This document shows, piece by piece, positions 44,483 to 53,518 of a stretch of 64,000 bases of DNA. The notes under the pieces are model-generated. The model was given only the letters and a program-made list of their open reading frames with translations, did no database searches and had not been told where the DNA came from. Within the stretch, counting starts at the first letter, position 1, and every line of letters starts with the position of its first letter. A program made the position numbers and the translations under genes. Source of the DNA: Pedobacter zeae (lineage in GTDB: Bacteria; Bacteroidota; Bacteroidia; Sphingobacteriales; Sphingobacteriaceae); contig NZ_JACIEF010000004.1 of assembly GCF_014196715.1 (NCBI RefSeq), positions 62,001-126,000 on the forward strand, read 5' to 3'.

Positions 44483-45254
44483 GATAGAGGCTACAGGCCC
44501 TGCGCAGGCAATTTCGCCGGAAACAAGAATTCCGGCAAAGCAAAAAGATAGTGAAAAGATATTCCTTGAAGGGCCGAGGTCGCGCATTAAGGAATTCATG
44601 TTTACTATAAAGATATGGATAGAGTTCATTTCGGGCTTTAGGGTGCTTCACTTTCTTGGTCCATGCGTAGCCGTTTTCGGATCAGCCCGTGTTGCCGAAG
44701 GTTCTTTATACTACGAAAGTGCCAAAAAAATTGGCGCTGGTTTGGCACGCCAGGGTTTTACCACCATAACCGGAGGCGGCCCAGGTATTATGGAGGCTGC
44801 TAACCGGGGGGCAAAGGAAAATTTAGGGCAATCAGTAGGTTGTAACATCAGATTGCCCAAAGAGCAGCAACCCAATCCCTACCTCGATAAATGGTTCATC
44901 TGTAAATATTTTTTTGTAAGAAAGGTACTGATGTTCAAATATTCAGATGCGTTTATTATTATGCCGGGTGGTATTGGCACACTTGACGAGTTCTTTGAGG
45001 CGCTTACCCTGATCCAGACCAAAAAAATTATCGATTTCCCTATCATTCTCTTCGGAAAGGAGTTTTGGAGCCCACTTCAGCCCTTATTTAACTCGATGCT
45101 AACGGCTGAAATGATTGGAGGCGAAGACCTCAAGCTTATTCTGTTCACTGATTCGGTGGAGGAAACATTGGAACACATCCGGAAAGTAGCTTTGGCAAAA
45201 CATGCTGAGAAACGGAGGCAAACATTTAGGAAAATACGTATTTTGGGAGAATAG
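44475..45254 (+). CDS. LOG family protein (TIGR00730 Rossmann fold)
   Basis: The 259-residue protein carries VAVFGSARVAEGSLYYESAK, TITGGGPGIMEAANRGAKE and the LOG signature MPGGIGTLDEFFEALTLIQT (PGGxGTxxE). LOG proteins cleave the ribose phosphate from nucleoside 5'-monophosphates, including cytokinin ribotides and AMP/GMP. The N-terminal 50 residues (KIEATGPAQAISPE...) are an extra, low-complexity extension. It is preceded by two Usp genes and followed two bases later by a TauE-like gene, so it may serve nucleotide recycling in starved cells. Confidence 0.88.
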   Translation: MDKIEATGPAQAISPETRIPAKQKDSEKIFLEGPRSRIKEFMFTIKIWIEFISGFRVLHFLGPCVAVFGSARVAEGSLYYESAKKIGAGLARQGFTTITGGGPGIMEAANRGAKENLGQSVGCNIRLPKEQQPNPYLDKWFICKYFFVRKVLMFKYSDAFIIMPGGIGTLDEFFEALTLIQTKKIIDFPIILFGKEFWSPLQPLFNSMLTAEMIGGEDLKLILFTDSVEETLEHIRKVALAKHAEKRRQTFRKIRILGE

Positions 45255-45256
45255 GT

Positions 45257-45994
45257 ATGGAAAAATACTGGCTTTTTTACCTGTTGGCATTGGTAGCTGA
45301 GGTTATTGGTACCTTGAGTGGATTTGGATCTTCAATCCTTTTTATTCCCATCGCATCCCTGTTTTTTGATTTTAAGCTGGTACTGGGTATTACTGCCATC
45401 TTCCATATCTTCAGTAATCTTTCCAAAATATACCTCTTCAAAAATGGAATCAATAAGCGGATAGCACTAAAAATGGGTATACCGGCTGTAATCGCGGTCA
45501 TTGTTGGAGCCCTTATTACAGATTTCTTGCCCCAGAAGGAATTGGAGATCATTATGAGTATCGGGATCTTCCTTACAGCACTTTACCTTCTCTTTCATTT
45601 AAATAAACAACTACCTGACACAGATAGGAGCCTGGTGGTGGGCGGACTGTCTTCAGGATTTTTAGCCGGGCTTTTGGGGACAGGAGGTGCGATACGCGGA
45701 CTTACCCTAGCCGCATTCGGACTTGAAAAAAATGTGTTCATTGCCACTTCAGCCTTGATCGATCTTGGTGTGGATACAAGCAGGGCAATTGTATATTCGG
45801 CCAACGGTTATGTACAGAAGCAATTTTTTGTGATGATGCCCATCCTTTTGGCAGTTAGTTTTTTAGGAACATGGGTTGGCAAAACCATCCTGAAGCATAT
45901 TCCTCAGACCTTGTTCAAAACAATTGTACTTTTGGTAATCATCATGACATCAATTATGCAATTGTTTATACATTTAACAAATATCCATAAATAA
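45257..45994 (+). CDS. TauE/SafE family membrane permease
   Basis: The 245-residue polytopic protein has about eight hydrophobic helices. Glycine-rich repeats LSGFGSSILFIPIASLFF near the start and LLGTGGAIRGLTLAAFGL near residue 140 are the two half-repeats of TauE/SafE permeases. These export sulfite, sulfoacetate or related anions. The substrate here is unknown. It is the last gene of operon 1 and is unrelated in sequence to the DsbD_2-type protein of the cco operon despite similar database names. Confidence 0.85.
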   Translation: MEKYWLFYLLALVAEVIGTLSGFGSSILFIPIASLFFDFKLVLGITAIFHIFSNLSKIYLFKNGINKRIALKMGIPAVIAVIVGALITDFLPQKELEIIMSIGIFLTALYLLFHLNKQLPDTDRSLVVGGLSSGFLAGLLGTGGAIRGLTLAAFGLEKNVFIATSALIDLGVDTSRAIVYSANGYVQKQFFVMMPILLAVSFLGTWVGKTILKHIPQTLFKTIVLLVIIMTSIMQLFIHLTNIHK

Positions 45995-45997
45995 CCA

Positions 45998-46025
45998 AGG
46001 CCGTACCAATAATCCGGAACGGCCT
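45998..46025. terminator. Stem-loop between convergent operon ends
   Basis: AGGCCGT (45998-46004) and ACGGCCT (46019-46025) form a 7-bp stem between the TauE-like and BON genes. There is no T-tract, so termination is only probable. Confidence 0.5.
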
Positions 46026-46046
46026 GACTCGGATCTGCCTGTATCA

Positions 46047-46715
46047 TTAGAAAGCCATTTGAGGAATTTCTACACCCAATTTGTTTTCAACGCTTATAAC
46101 GCCGGGAGCTGCCCATGCTGCACTTTCTGCATCTTTCTTTTCGGCAAAGGAGCGGACAGTACCTCTAAGGATTACCTTACTGCCGATGATTTCGGCAGTA
46201 ACCATTTTACTATCTATACTCGCACTTCTCTGGAAGGCCGCGGAGATTTTTTGCTGGATGTCTGCGGCAATGGCCCGGGGCTTAAGGGTTATAAAGTTGA
46301 GTACCATAATCACCCCTTGAAGCCTTTCGATCGATTTTTTGGCTTCGGTGCGCTGAAAATCCCATTCTGCTTCTCCATCTAACCTGACCACACCATTCTC
46401 TACTTTGATCTTGATGCGTTCATGTTGCACAGCAGAATTCCATTTGAGTGCGTTCAGTGCAGCTGTGGCGATTTCCGCATCAGTTTTTTTAAAACTTGGA
46501 GACACGCCGACCTGGATGTCTTCAGCTATCGCTTTTACACCAATTACCTTCTTAGCCGCCTTTTCGGCTGCACTTTTTTTGAAATAGCTGTCTACCTGGC
46601 CGGATAGGGTAACTACGCCATCTTTTACGGCAACGCCGATTTCAGAAGAGTTTAGTGTAGGCTGCCATTTAATTTCATCCATCACGTCTTTTTGGATTTG
46701 AAGATCTGTTCTCAT
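46047..46715 (-). CDS. Triple BON-domain protein
   Basis: The 222-residue protein consists of three BON domains in tandem, each with the GVVTLSGQVDSY-type strand: KDGVVTLSGQVDSYFKKSAA, ENGVVRLDGEAEWDFQRTEA and GSKVILRGTVRSFAEKKDA. There is no signal peptide, so it seems cytoplasmic, unlike OsmY and BamE-type BON proteins. BON domains bind phospholipid or other ligands and are common among stress proteins. No Fnr-type box could be assigned upstream. Its role beside the stress operons is inferred from context. Confidence 0.88.
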   Translation of the reverse strand: MRTDLQIQKDVMDEIKWQPTLNSSEIGVAVKDGVVTLSGQVDSYFKKSAAEKAAKKVIGVKAIAEDIQVGVSPSFKKTDAEIATAALNALKWNSAVQHERIKIKVENGVVRLDGEAEWDFQRTEAKKSIERLQGVIMVLNFITLKPRAIAADIQQKISAAFQRSASIDSKMVTAEIIGSKVILRGTVRSFAEKKDAESAAWAAPGVISVENKLGVEIPQMAF

Positions 46716-46825
46716 TGTTATAAATTAATTGATAGGGCCCCATTGTCCTACCAGTACCAATTTCACCATTCTGCATGGATCAGGTGGTGCCAATGGTCAC
46801 GAAAGAACCGGATGTTCATCAATTC

Positions 46826-48271
46826 TCAATACTTTGCAAAGGGATTATCGGAATTTGGGATGATGGTTTCTGTAGGGCTGGATCGGTCATCTTCAAAGGT
46901 ATATAGGGTAATTGGCCGATTTTGAACCGGGATGTGCACATCGCATTGGGTTTCATCCTTTAGCTTTACACGTAAGGCTTCTATTGCGCAGGGTTCGCCA
47001 TGTACCAAAAATATGCGTTGGGGCATTTTGTGGAGTTTTTTTACCCAATTAATCAGTTCCTGTTGATCAGCATGTGCCGAAAGCCCACTGATTTCTATTG
47101 CTTTTGCCTTTACGGGATAATACCGGCCATGAATCTTAAGTTCATGGACACCATTAAGCAGTGCCCTCCCGCGCGTGCCCTCGGCCTGGAATCCTATGAT
47201 CAGGATTGTATTTTTTTTATTGCCGAGATCATGTTTTAGGTATTCCAGTACGCGGCCCCCGGTAAGCATGCCGCTTGCGGCCACCACAATCTTGCTCTGC
47301 CTATTGTTCACAATGTTAGCAGTACCGGCATATTCCTTGTTGACCTTAACACCTTTAAGAATATCTTTCCAAACTTCTTTGGGCACCGTCAGGTAATGAT
47401 CAGCAAACCGGATTGAGATTTCGCTGGCACTTGCGCCCATAGGTGTATCCAGTATGATCGGAATATCATGAGCTATCATTCCCCTCTGTTTTAGTATATA
47501 GAGAATGTACAACAGTTCTTGCGCGCGCCCAACCGCAAAGCTTGGAATAACAACGTTGCCTCCCTGGTGTAGCGTGCGGTTAATCTGTTCTGCGATTTCC
47601 TGATATGGATCCGCATCTCCATGCAAACGGTCGCCGTAGGTAGATTCCATAACAACAAAATCAGCCTGGGCAAAGTAGTCGGGCGCTGGCAGGATCTGAC
47701 TGTGCAGACGTCCGATATCGCCGGAAAATAAAATATTCTTCCCGTAACAGCTCACCATTACCGAACACGCACCCAAAATATGTCCGGCCAGTTTGAAAAT
47801 GACACTGCAGTTGTCACTGAGCTTTATGGACGTGTCTTCCTGCACAATTTCAAAGTACCTGAACGATAGATTTGCATCGTTGATGTTGTATAATGCCCTG
47901 GCAGGGTGATGCCTGGTATAGCCTTGCCTGTTGGCATGCTCTGCTTCTTCTTCCTGTAATTTAGCGCTATCAAGCAGGATCAGCTTGGTAAGCTCTGCCG
48001 TAGGTGCCGACATAAAAATCTTTCCGCGAAATCCTTTTTTTACCAGGAGGGGGATATATCCACAATGATCCAAATGCGCATGCGTCAGCAGAATCACATC
48101 TATTGAAGAAGGATTTACCGGTAGCGTAGCCCAATTCTGTTCGCGCAGAGATTTTATTCCCTGGAAGAGTCCACAATCCACAAGGATGGTAAGATCAGGA
48201 GTTTTGAGCAGGTGCTTGGAGCCGGTTACTGTTCCTGCTGCGCCAAGCGATTCGAGTATAATAGGTTTCAT
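46826..48271 (-). CDS. Beta-CASP metallo-beta-lactamase nuclease (RNA-processing type)
   Basis: From the ATG at 48271 (MKPIILESLGAAGTVTGSKH) the protein has 481 residues. The metal site LTHAHLDHCGYIPLL, VMESTYGDRLH, the beta-CASP region with PSFAVGRAQELLYIL and VAASGMLTGGRVLEYL, SGLSAHADQQELINW and LVHGEP are all present. Relatives are Zn2+-dependent ribonucleases of the Ysh1/CPSF73-like bacterial group. An upstream start at 48328 is disfavoured because the inner start fits the family and the Fnr-type box then lies at normal promoter distance. Similar genes occur with cbb3 and Usp genes in other phyla, suggesting RNA turnover under oxygen limitation. Confidence 0.9.
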   Translation of the reverse strand: MKPIILESLGAAGTVTGSKHLLKTPDLTILVDCGLFQGIKSLREQNWATLPVNPSSIDVILLTHAHLDHCGYIPLLVKKGFRGKIFMSAPTAELTKLILLDSAKLQEEEAEHANRQGYTRHHPARALYNINDANLSFRYFEIVQEDTSIKLSDNCSVIFKLAGHILGACSVMVSCYGKNILFSGDIGRLHSQILPAPDYFAQADFVVMESTYGDRLHGDADPYQEIAEQINRTLHQGGNVVIPSFAVGRAQELLYILYILKQRGMIAHDIPIILDTPMGASASEISIRFADHYLTVPKEVWKDILKGVKVNKEYAGTANIVNNRQSKIVVAASGMLTGGRVLEYLKHDLGNKKNTILIIGFQAEGTRGRALLNGVHELKIHGRYYPVKAKAIEISGLSAHADQQELINWVKKLHKMPQRIFLVHGEPCAIEALRVKLKDETQCDVHIPVQNRPITLYTFEDDRSSPTETIIPNSDNPFAKY

Positions 48272-48337
48272 TTCGTTTTTTCTGTAAATATGGTTGGTAC
48301 ATTTTAAGTGAGCAGTGAGTATAACCATACATTTAAA

Positions 48338-48349
48338 TGATTAACATCA
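48338..48349. promoter_or_regulatory. Fnr/FixK-type box between the beta-CASP and sigma-factor genes
   Basis: TGATTAACATCA is a perfect TGAT-N4-ATCA palindrome. On the reverse strand a weak -7 element (CATATTTA, 48285-48292) lies 55 bp away, the same centre spacing as upstream of ccoNO and the sensor operon. The site may also serve the divergent sigma gene. Confidence 0.7.
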
Positions 48350-48420
48350 TAGTTTTTCATGCCCCGTATCAAACCAGTCTACAGCTGAGAAAGCGAATTT
48401 TATGGCAAATAAGAATAATC

Positions 48421-48960
48421 ATGAACGAGGTAATGTTACCAATTCCATCAAGTTTCAAGGAGAAACTCGTGGAGGAGATTTCCCTGCTTAAAAGGTTAGC
48501 TTCTGGTTTCGCCAAAGATATCCAAGATGCGGAAGATCTTGTACAGGACACGGTATACAAGGCTCTGCTTTGTTATAACCGGTTCGAAGCCGGAACTAAT
48601 TTTAAAGGATGGCTTTATGTGCTGATGAGGAATATCTACATCAACAATTATCGAAAGATAAACCTTTACAGGCACATTACGGAGGTAGCTGACGATGAAC
48701 AGCTCACTTTTTCTGCTTCACGGGCCTACCAGAATGGTGGCGAAGAAAGCTTGGCAATGAAAGATGTTGATCTGGCTCTGAAAGGATTGAAAACGCAAGA
48801 ATCTATGCCCTTGAAAATGTTTGCCAATGGATATAAATACCGTGAGATAGCTGGCTGGATGAAGTTGCCGGTCGGGACGATCAAGACCAGGATTCATGTT
48901 GCCAGGGCCAAACTGAAAAGTGCATTAAAAGACTATTATCAATACAAAATAATCCGCTAA
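48421..48960 (+). CDS. ECF-type RNA polymerase sigma factor
   Basis: From the ATG at 48421 (MNEVMLPIPSSFKEKLVEE) the protein has 179 residues. Region 2 reads DAEDLVQDTVYKALL and GWLYVLMRNIYINNYRK. Region 4 has the helix-turn-helix YREIAGWMKLPVGTIKTRIH. An open frame extends upstream to 48337, but that codon overlaps the Fnr-type box, so the inner start is preferred. No anti-sigma factor is adjacent, unlike FecI/FecR pairs. It may extend the micro-oxic response to further promoters. It ends at a strong terminator. Confidence 0.88.
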   Translation: MNEVMLPIPSSFKEKLVEEISLLKRLASGFAKDIQDAEDLVQDTVYKALLCYNRFEAGTNFKGWLYVLMRNIYINNYRKINLYRHITEVADDEQLTFSASRAYQNGGEESLAMKDVDLALKGLKTQESMPLKMFANGYKYREIAGWMKLPVGTIKTRIHVARAKLKSALKDYYQYKIIR

Positions 48961-48970
48961 CAAAAAGCAG

Positions 48971-49000
48971 AAAAACTTCGATGGCAAATCGAAGTTTTTC
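48971..49000 (+). terminator. Sigma-factor gene terminator
   Basis: AAAAACTTCGAT and ATCGAAGTTTTT form a perfect 12-bp stem with loop GGCAA, 10 bp after the stop. Its T-rich side suits both directions. Confidence 0.88.
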
Positions 49001-49078
49001 TATCCCGGCTATCCGATTTTATTCGATGAACAGATCGTGCGGGGATTTATAAGAAAATCCATTTTAAACTTTCATAGC

Positions 49079-49510
49079 CTAATCGATATCAATTGTCTTT
49101 CCGGATTTTTTGGTTTCCCCGGATTTTTTAATGTTGATGCGCAACAAACCATCTTTATAGCTGGCTTTTACTTCGTCTAGCAGAATATCGTCAGGCAGAT
49201 TAAAGCTCCTTGAAAAAGAGGAAGTGGTAAATTCTTTCCTGGCGAACTCTTCATCACTTTCTTCCGCTTTGCTGGAAGTTTCAGCACTGATGTGCAGTTT
49301 CCCATTTTCTACCGAGACATCAAAGTCTTTCTTTTTAAAACCGGGAGTCGATACCTCGATTTGGTATTTATCCTTCTTATTCTTGATGTTCACAGCAGGC
49401 AATAGTTCGGCATTAAGTAATGGCTTGTTAGAAAAGCCATCTACATGCCAGAAATCCTCCATCATTGATTTCAATGCAGGAAATCCATTCGATTTTGTTA
49501 GTTTTTTCAT
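49079..49510 (-). CDS. Hsp20/alpha-crystallin family small heat-shock protein
   Basis: The 143-residue protein has the alpha-crystallin domain (about 43-140): YQIEVSTPGFKKKDFDVSVE, NGKLHISAETSSK, SFNLPDDILLDEVKASYKDG and the L-R-I motif GLLRINIKK. It is an ATP-independent holdase. It is the last gene of stress operon 2, 52 bp after the HdeD-like gene. Hsp20 next to Usp genes parallels hspX in the mycobacterial DosR regulon; that comparison is functional, not a claim of descent. Confidence 0.92.
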   Translation of the reverse strand: MKKLTKSNGFPALKSMMEDFWHVDGFSNKPLLNAELLPAVNIKNKKDKYQIEVSTPGFKKKDFDVSVENGKLHISAETSSKAEESDEEFARKEFTTSSFSRSFNLPDDILLDEVKASYKDGLLRINIKKSGETKKSGKTIDID

Positions 49511-49562
49511 ATGATTATTAATTAAATTTATTGTGGATTACAGGCCCGAATGATAGGCTTGG

Positions 49563-50180
49563 TCAGCCGAAATTATGGTCATAATCAAGGTGTTTTTTTC
49601 TTTTCTTGAGCTGTCTGTGTACTGTTTTTAGACGCCTTAACCGCTGGGAAAAATATATCCTGAACAGGCCCGAAAGAATAAACGCCACTCCGGTAAGTTT
49701 AACAAAATTGACCAATCCAACAAACGGATCAATTAGGATGACCAGTGAAGGAAAGATAAGGAGCATGCTGGTGAATAAAAGCCATGCCCAATCCCTTATA
49801 CCAAGGGCTTTTATGGTCAGGGGGGCACTGATGGTCATAAAGCCCCTTATCAGCATCCAGATACCGATTACTGCGGGCATTATGATCATGGTTAAAATAG
49901 GGAAGTTAAGGACATAAGTTCCAAGCAGGGCATCTAAGAGGCCTCCGGCAAATATCCATTGCCAATCCCTTATTTTGTTGATATGGAAGAGTGAAAATAT
50001 GGCCTCGAAAAAACCTGTAGCCAACATTCCGATAGCAAGCAACTGGCTTAAGAAAAAATAACTTTTTTCAGGTGATATAATAATCCATCCGCCAAGCATC
50101 ATAAATAGCAGCCCGCTGGTAAGCAAGAGCCACCAATACTTTGTATCGTAACCAATTACGTTAAAACTCCTATGTTTCAT
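49563..50180 (-). CDS. HdeD-like (DUF308) membrane protein
   Basis: The 205-residue protein has six hydrophobic helices in three hairpins, with FMMLGGWIIISPEKSYF, ALLGTYVLNFPILTMIIMPA and ALGIRDWAWLLFTSM fitting the DUF308 repeats. HdeD is tied to acid resistance in E. coli, but the wider family has no firm function. It ends in a basic cytoplasmic tail. It lies 9 bp after the Usp gene in operon 2. Confidence 0.83.
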   Translation of the reverse strand: MKHRSFNVIGYDTKYWWLLLTSGLLFMMLGGWIIISPEKSYFFLSQLLAIGMLATGFFEAIFSLFHINKIRDWQWIFAGGLLDALLGTYVLNFPILTMIIMPAVIGIWMLIRGFMTISAPLTIKALGIRDWAWLLFTSMLLIFPSLVILIDPFVGLVNFVKLTGVAFILSGLFRIYFSQRLRRLKTVHRQLKKRKKHLDYDHNFG

Positions 50181-50189
50181 CGCTTTAAT

Positions 50190-51047
50190 TTATTGATGTG
50201 GGAAAATGAGCAGCGGAATGCGGGTAAACCTGGAAAGTTTATGTGCATAACTTCCGTTTACCAATCTATCGACCAAATGATGATGGTGATGCACCATAGA
50301 GATGATGTCAACTTCGTCATTGTTTCTTATCCATTTTAAACCTTTATATATATCTGAATGCCAGATGTTCTCATATCTCAATTTTTTATATGTTAGTTTT
50401 CTGATCACATTTTGATAAAAATCAGTGTCTGCTCCTTCCATTTCTTCCGTTCGCTTTTGCTCAGAGCTTGTGATATGGTAGATGATTACCTCGGCTTCCA
50501 TTGGTTCTGCCAGCCTGCAGAGGAATTTTAGTGGTTCCAGCTCATCACCCGATAAGGAGCTTGCGAAGGCAATTTTCCTGATTCCTTTAAACGTAGCCAC
50601 GCTCGGTACGTAGAGCACCGGAAATTCTGCCACATCGATCATCCTCTTGCTATTACTTCCAAGTGCCCATTGTATTAATTGCCCGGCGCCAGCCATTCCC
50701 ATTACCACCAGCTCAACATCTTTTTGGTGCGCCAATTCCTGTATTACCTGGCAAACTTCTCCCTTTTCACTTTTGAAAGTAACTTGCGGACAAAAACTAT
50801 TGCCATCACAGTCTTTATGATTTAGTTTTTCGATTAACTGTATAAGCTTATGATCACTTTCTTGTTCGATTTCTTCTTCGCTAACTAATGGCCAGGCAAC
50901 CTGCACAGCCATGGGCGCGTCATCGGGAACTTTATAGGTGTTACAAAGCAGCACATTAGCGCTGATTTCTTTTGCAATCCCAATAGCAAAATGTGCCGCA
51001 TTTTCTGCGGGTACCGAGAAGTCTGTTGCTACTAATATGGTTTTCAT
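50190..51047 (-). CDS. Universal stress protein (tandem UspA domains), operon 2
   Basis: The 285-residue two-domain Usp has KTILVATDFSVPAENAAHFA and the nucleotide loop VMGMAGAGQLIQWALGSNSK (G-x2-G-x9-G-S). FPVLYVP ends domain 1, and domain 2 starts KIAFASSLSGDELEP and ends IPLLIFP. It is a paralogue of the first Usp of operon 1, with the same domain plan and a related DIYKGLKWIRNNDEVDIISM segment. It lies 10 bp after the alcohol dehydrogenase gene. It probably binds ATP. Confidence 0.9.
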   Translation of the reverse strand: MKTILVATDFSVPAENAAHFAIGIAKEISANVLLCNTYKVPDDAPMAVQVAWPLVSEEEIEQESDHKLIQLIEKLNHKDCDGNSFCPQVTFKSEKGEVCQVIQELAHQKDVELVVMGMAGAGQLIQWALGSNSKRMIDVAEFPVLYVPSVATFKGIRKIAFASSLSGDELEPLKFLCRLAEPMEAEVIIYHITSSEQKRTEEMEGADTDFYQNVIRKLTYKKLRYENIWHSDIYKGLKWIRNNDEVDIISMVHHHHHLVDRLVNGSYAHKLSRFTRIPLLIFPHQ

Positions 51048-51057
51048 GACTTGGTTA

Positions 51058-52080
51058 CTATAATGGATTGGAAATCTTGAGTACTATTCTTCCCTCAATT
51101 TCTCCCTTTCGCATTTGATCAAACACCTGGTTAATATCTTCCAGTTGGGCAGCATGTACGGTAGCCTTCACTTTTCCTTCAACCGCAAATCCGATGGCTT
51201 CCTGCATATCTTTCCTTGTACCTACAATAGAACCTCTTATCGTAAACCTGTTTAACACGGTTTCGAAAATTGAAAGATTAAAGCTGCCAGACGGAAGACC
51301 ATTTAGGGAAACTGTTCCTTTTCTCCTTAATGCGGTTAATGCCTGGTTGAATGCGATGGGTGAAACAGCCGTTACCAAAACCCCATGCATACCGCCGGTA
51401 TGTTTCTTCAGGAAAAGACCAGGGTCATTATCCATTGCGTTCACGGTAAGGTCTGCACCATGTTTTTTGGCAAGGGCAAGCTTATCGTCCGATACATCAA
51501 TAGCGGCAACATGGAGTCCCATTGCTTTTGCATACTGTACTGCAAGATGGCCAAGTCCACCGATTCCGGAAATGGCCACCCACTCGCCAGGCTTAGCTTC
51601 GGTTTCTTTTAATCCCTTGTAAACCGTTACTCCGGCGCAGGTAATTGGCGCCATTTCAAGAAAATCTATTCCCTGCGGAAACCTGGCAACGTACCTGGCA
51701 TCAGCAACTACATATTCGGCATAACCCCCATCAACACTATAACCTCCATTTTTTTGGCTTTCACACAGTGTCTCCCAACCCGTAATACAATATTCGCAGC
51801 ATCCACAGGCACTAAAAAGCCAGGGGGCACCAACCACATCACCTTCTTTAATCTGTTCAACACCTTTGCCAAGGGCTACAACATAGCCAACAGCTTCGTG
51901 CCCGGGGATAAGCGGTAATTTCGGCTTAACCGGCCAATCGCCCATACAGGCGTGTAAATCGGTATGGCAAACACCACTTGAAACCACTTTGACCAAGACC
52001 TGGTTTTCGGCAGGCATCTTTACTTTAACCTGCTCAATACTGAGTGGCTTGCCGAATTCATGGAGTACGGCAGCCTTCAT
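51058..52080 (-). CDS. adhP: Zinc-dependent alcohol dehydrogenase (AdhP-like)
   Basis: From the ATG at 52080 (MKAAVLHEFGKPLSIEQVKV) the protein has 340 residues. Catalytic zinc ligands are in SSGVCHTDLHA and PGHEAVGYV. The structural-zinc cysteines are in CGCCEYCITGWETLC. The NAD motif GIGGLGHLAVQYAK is complete. It interconverts alcohols and aldehydes and may dispose of reductant at low oxygen. A second ATG at 52095 (MIPKTMKAA) is possible; longer starts would overlap the upstream transpeptidase gene. Expressed within stress operon 2. Confidence 0.93.
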   Translation of the reverse strand: MKAAVLHEFGKPLSIEQVKVKMPAENQVLVKVVSSGVCHTDLHACMGDWPVKPKLPLIPGHEAVGYVVALGKGVEQIKEGDVVGAPWLFSACGCCEYCITGWETLCESQKNGGYSVDGGYAEYVVADARYVARFPQGIDFLEMAPITCAGVTVYKGLKETEAKPGEWVAISGIGGLGHLAVQYAKAMGLHVAAIDVSDDKLALAKKHGADLTVNAMDNDPGLFLKKHTGGMHGVLVTAVSPIAFNQALTALRRKGTVSLNGLPSGSFNLSIFETVLNRFTIRGSIVGTRKDMQEAIGFAVEGKVKATVHAAQLEDINQVFDQMRKGEIEGRIVLKISNPL

Positions 52081-52105
52081 TGTTTTTGGGATCATTGTTT
52101 TAGGA

Positions 52106-53498
52106 TTATTTTTTTGAAAGCATGATATCATGCCTGTATAAATTGTTTTCAAGTTCCTTGTCCTTATTGTAAGGGTCAGAATACCTTACCAACAGACCAT
52201 CCTTAATCGCACAGGTCTGGTAACCGATCAGCAGGGGGAGGGGTTTTTTCAATATGAAATTCTTGGTTTGGTAATTATCAGCTGCCTGCAAAAGCTCATT
52301 GATCTGTCCTTCCTGTCCGTCATATTTCAACATTAGTGAAGCAAGCCTGCCTGCATTTTCGACGCTTACGCATCCATTGGTCAAAGCCCGTTCGTTTTTC
52401 AAAAAAATCTCTTTTTGCGGGCCATCATGCAGGTAAATGCCATTTTCATTTGGAAAGTGGAAAGCCATTGTTCCAAGTGAAAGTTCGCATCCTGAAGATT
52501 TGCCTGGCCACGAAGCCTGTCGGATTTTTTTGGATGCTGATGAGCAATGCAGGAGTCGCGTTTATAAAATATCCTTTGTTGTCATAAATCGTATAATGCT
52601 TCTGTTCCAGGTAGCCGATATCTTTCAATGCTTTAGGCAATATGTCGTTTATAAATATGTTATTGGGAACTTTCCAGTCTGGTGCGGTACCGATATAGGA
52701 TATTGCGCTCATGAGTTCCGGAGTTGGTTTTTCCGGTGTGCCAACCGCAACTTTAAAGGTGAGGGAAGTATCAGGCAAATGATAGGTCAGTTTATAGGAT
52801 GGAATATTCACCTCCACATAAGCCCTTGCAGAAACAGTATTCCATTTTGCCCTTTCCATGTTAATGGCTACCTTTCTGACTTCTTCTTCGGGTACGGTGT
52901 AGCAGTCATCCAGATATTGCCCCCTGATTAAGAACATGTATTTCTGCAAGTCTGTATAAGTTTGTGATTTGGGTTGTACATCTGAAATAGCAACTAAGAA
53001 ATCTTTTGCTCCCAGCGCATTTTTAAGTACCGCTTCAGCACTAAAGCCAGAGATGTTTCCTTCGTCAATTACTCTTCGTGGCAGTAGAGGATTGGCTTTC
53101 CCAAAATGCAGATCATTGATCAACGTTAGCAAGGCATCAGTTAAATAAATTTCGAATGTTGCCCTTTCTTCTGCCGTTCCGTTTCGCTGGTCTTTTAAAA
53201 TTTCCCTTAACTTAGGGTATAATAGCTTTTCCGGATGATAGTCTTCATGCGATAATCCATACTGAAGTACACAGTCAAGAAGTAACATGGAAGACCAGGT
53301 TTTAGTTGGCTTTTCAACTGATTGTACCCAAATGGATTGGAAATCATTGTTCTTATAGAAACGTTTGACAGACATTGGATAATTTAGTTCTGTTAAACAC
53401 TCAAGCTGAGTTTCAATTTCCCTGCTTACTGCCTTATCATTACAACGGAGAATCGTAAGTGTAAAAAGCAGGGTGGCTAAATTGACAATTATTTTCAT
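52106..53498 (-). pseudogene. L,D-transpeptidase, operon 2, broken by a +1 frameshift
   Basis: The first frame (53498 to 52446) gives a 350-residue scaffold homologous to the operon 1 enzyme (SVKRFYKNNDFQSIWVQS, RAKWNTVSARAYVEVNIPSY). It then derails after NPTGFVARQ. The catalytic part continues one base out of frame as SSGCELSLGTMAFHFPNENG and ends before 52106. One extra base near 52499-52501 (CAAATCTTC instead of CAATCTTC) explains the break, so it may be a sequencing error or a real mutation. The active-site segment ALTNGCVSVENA keeps Cys but has no SHG histidine and no Arg. The ATG has an Fnr-like box and a TAAGTTTG -7 element upstream. Confidence 0.85.
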
Positions 53499-53518
53499 GA
53501 TCCAATTATTTGCTATAT

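Noticed and set aside
46716..46825. Fnr-type box upstream of the BON gene
   Set aside because: Only partial half-sites (GGATCA, GGTCA) occur, without correct spacing or a -7 element.
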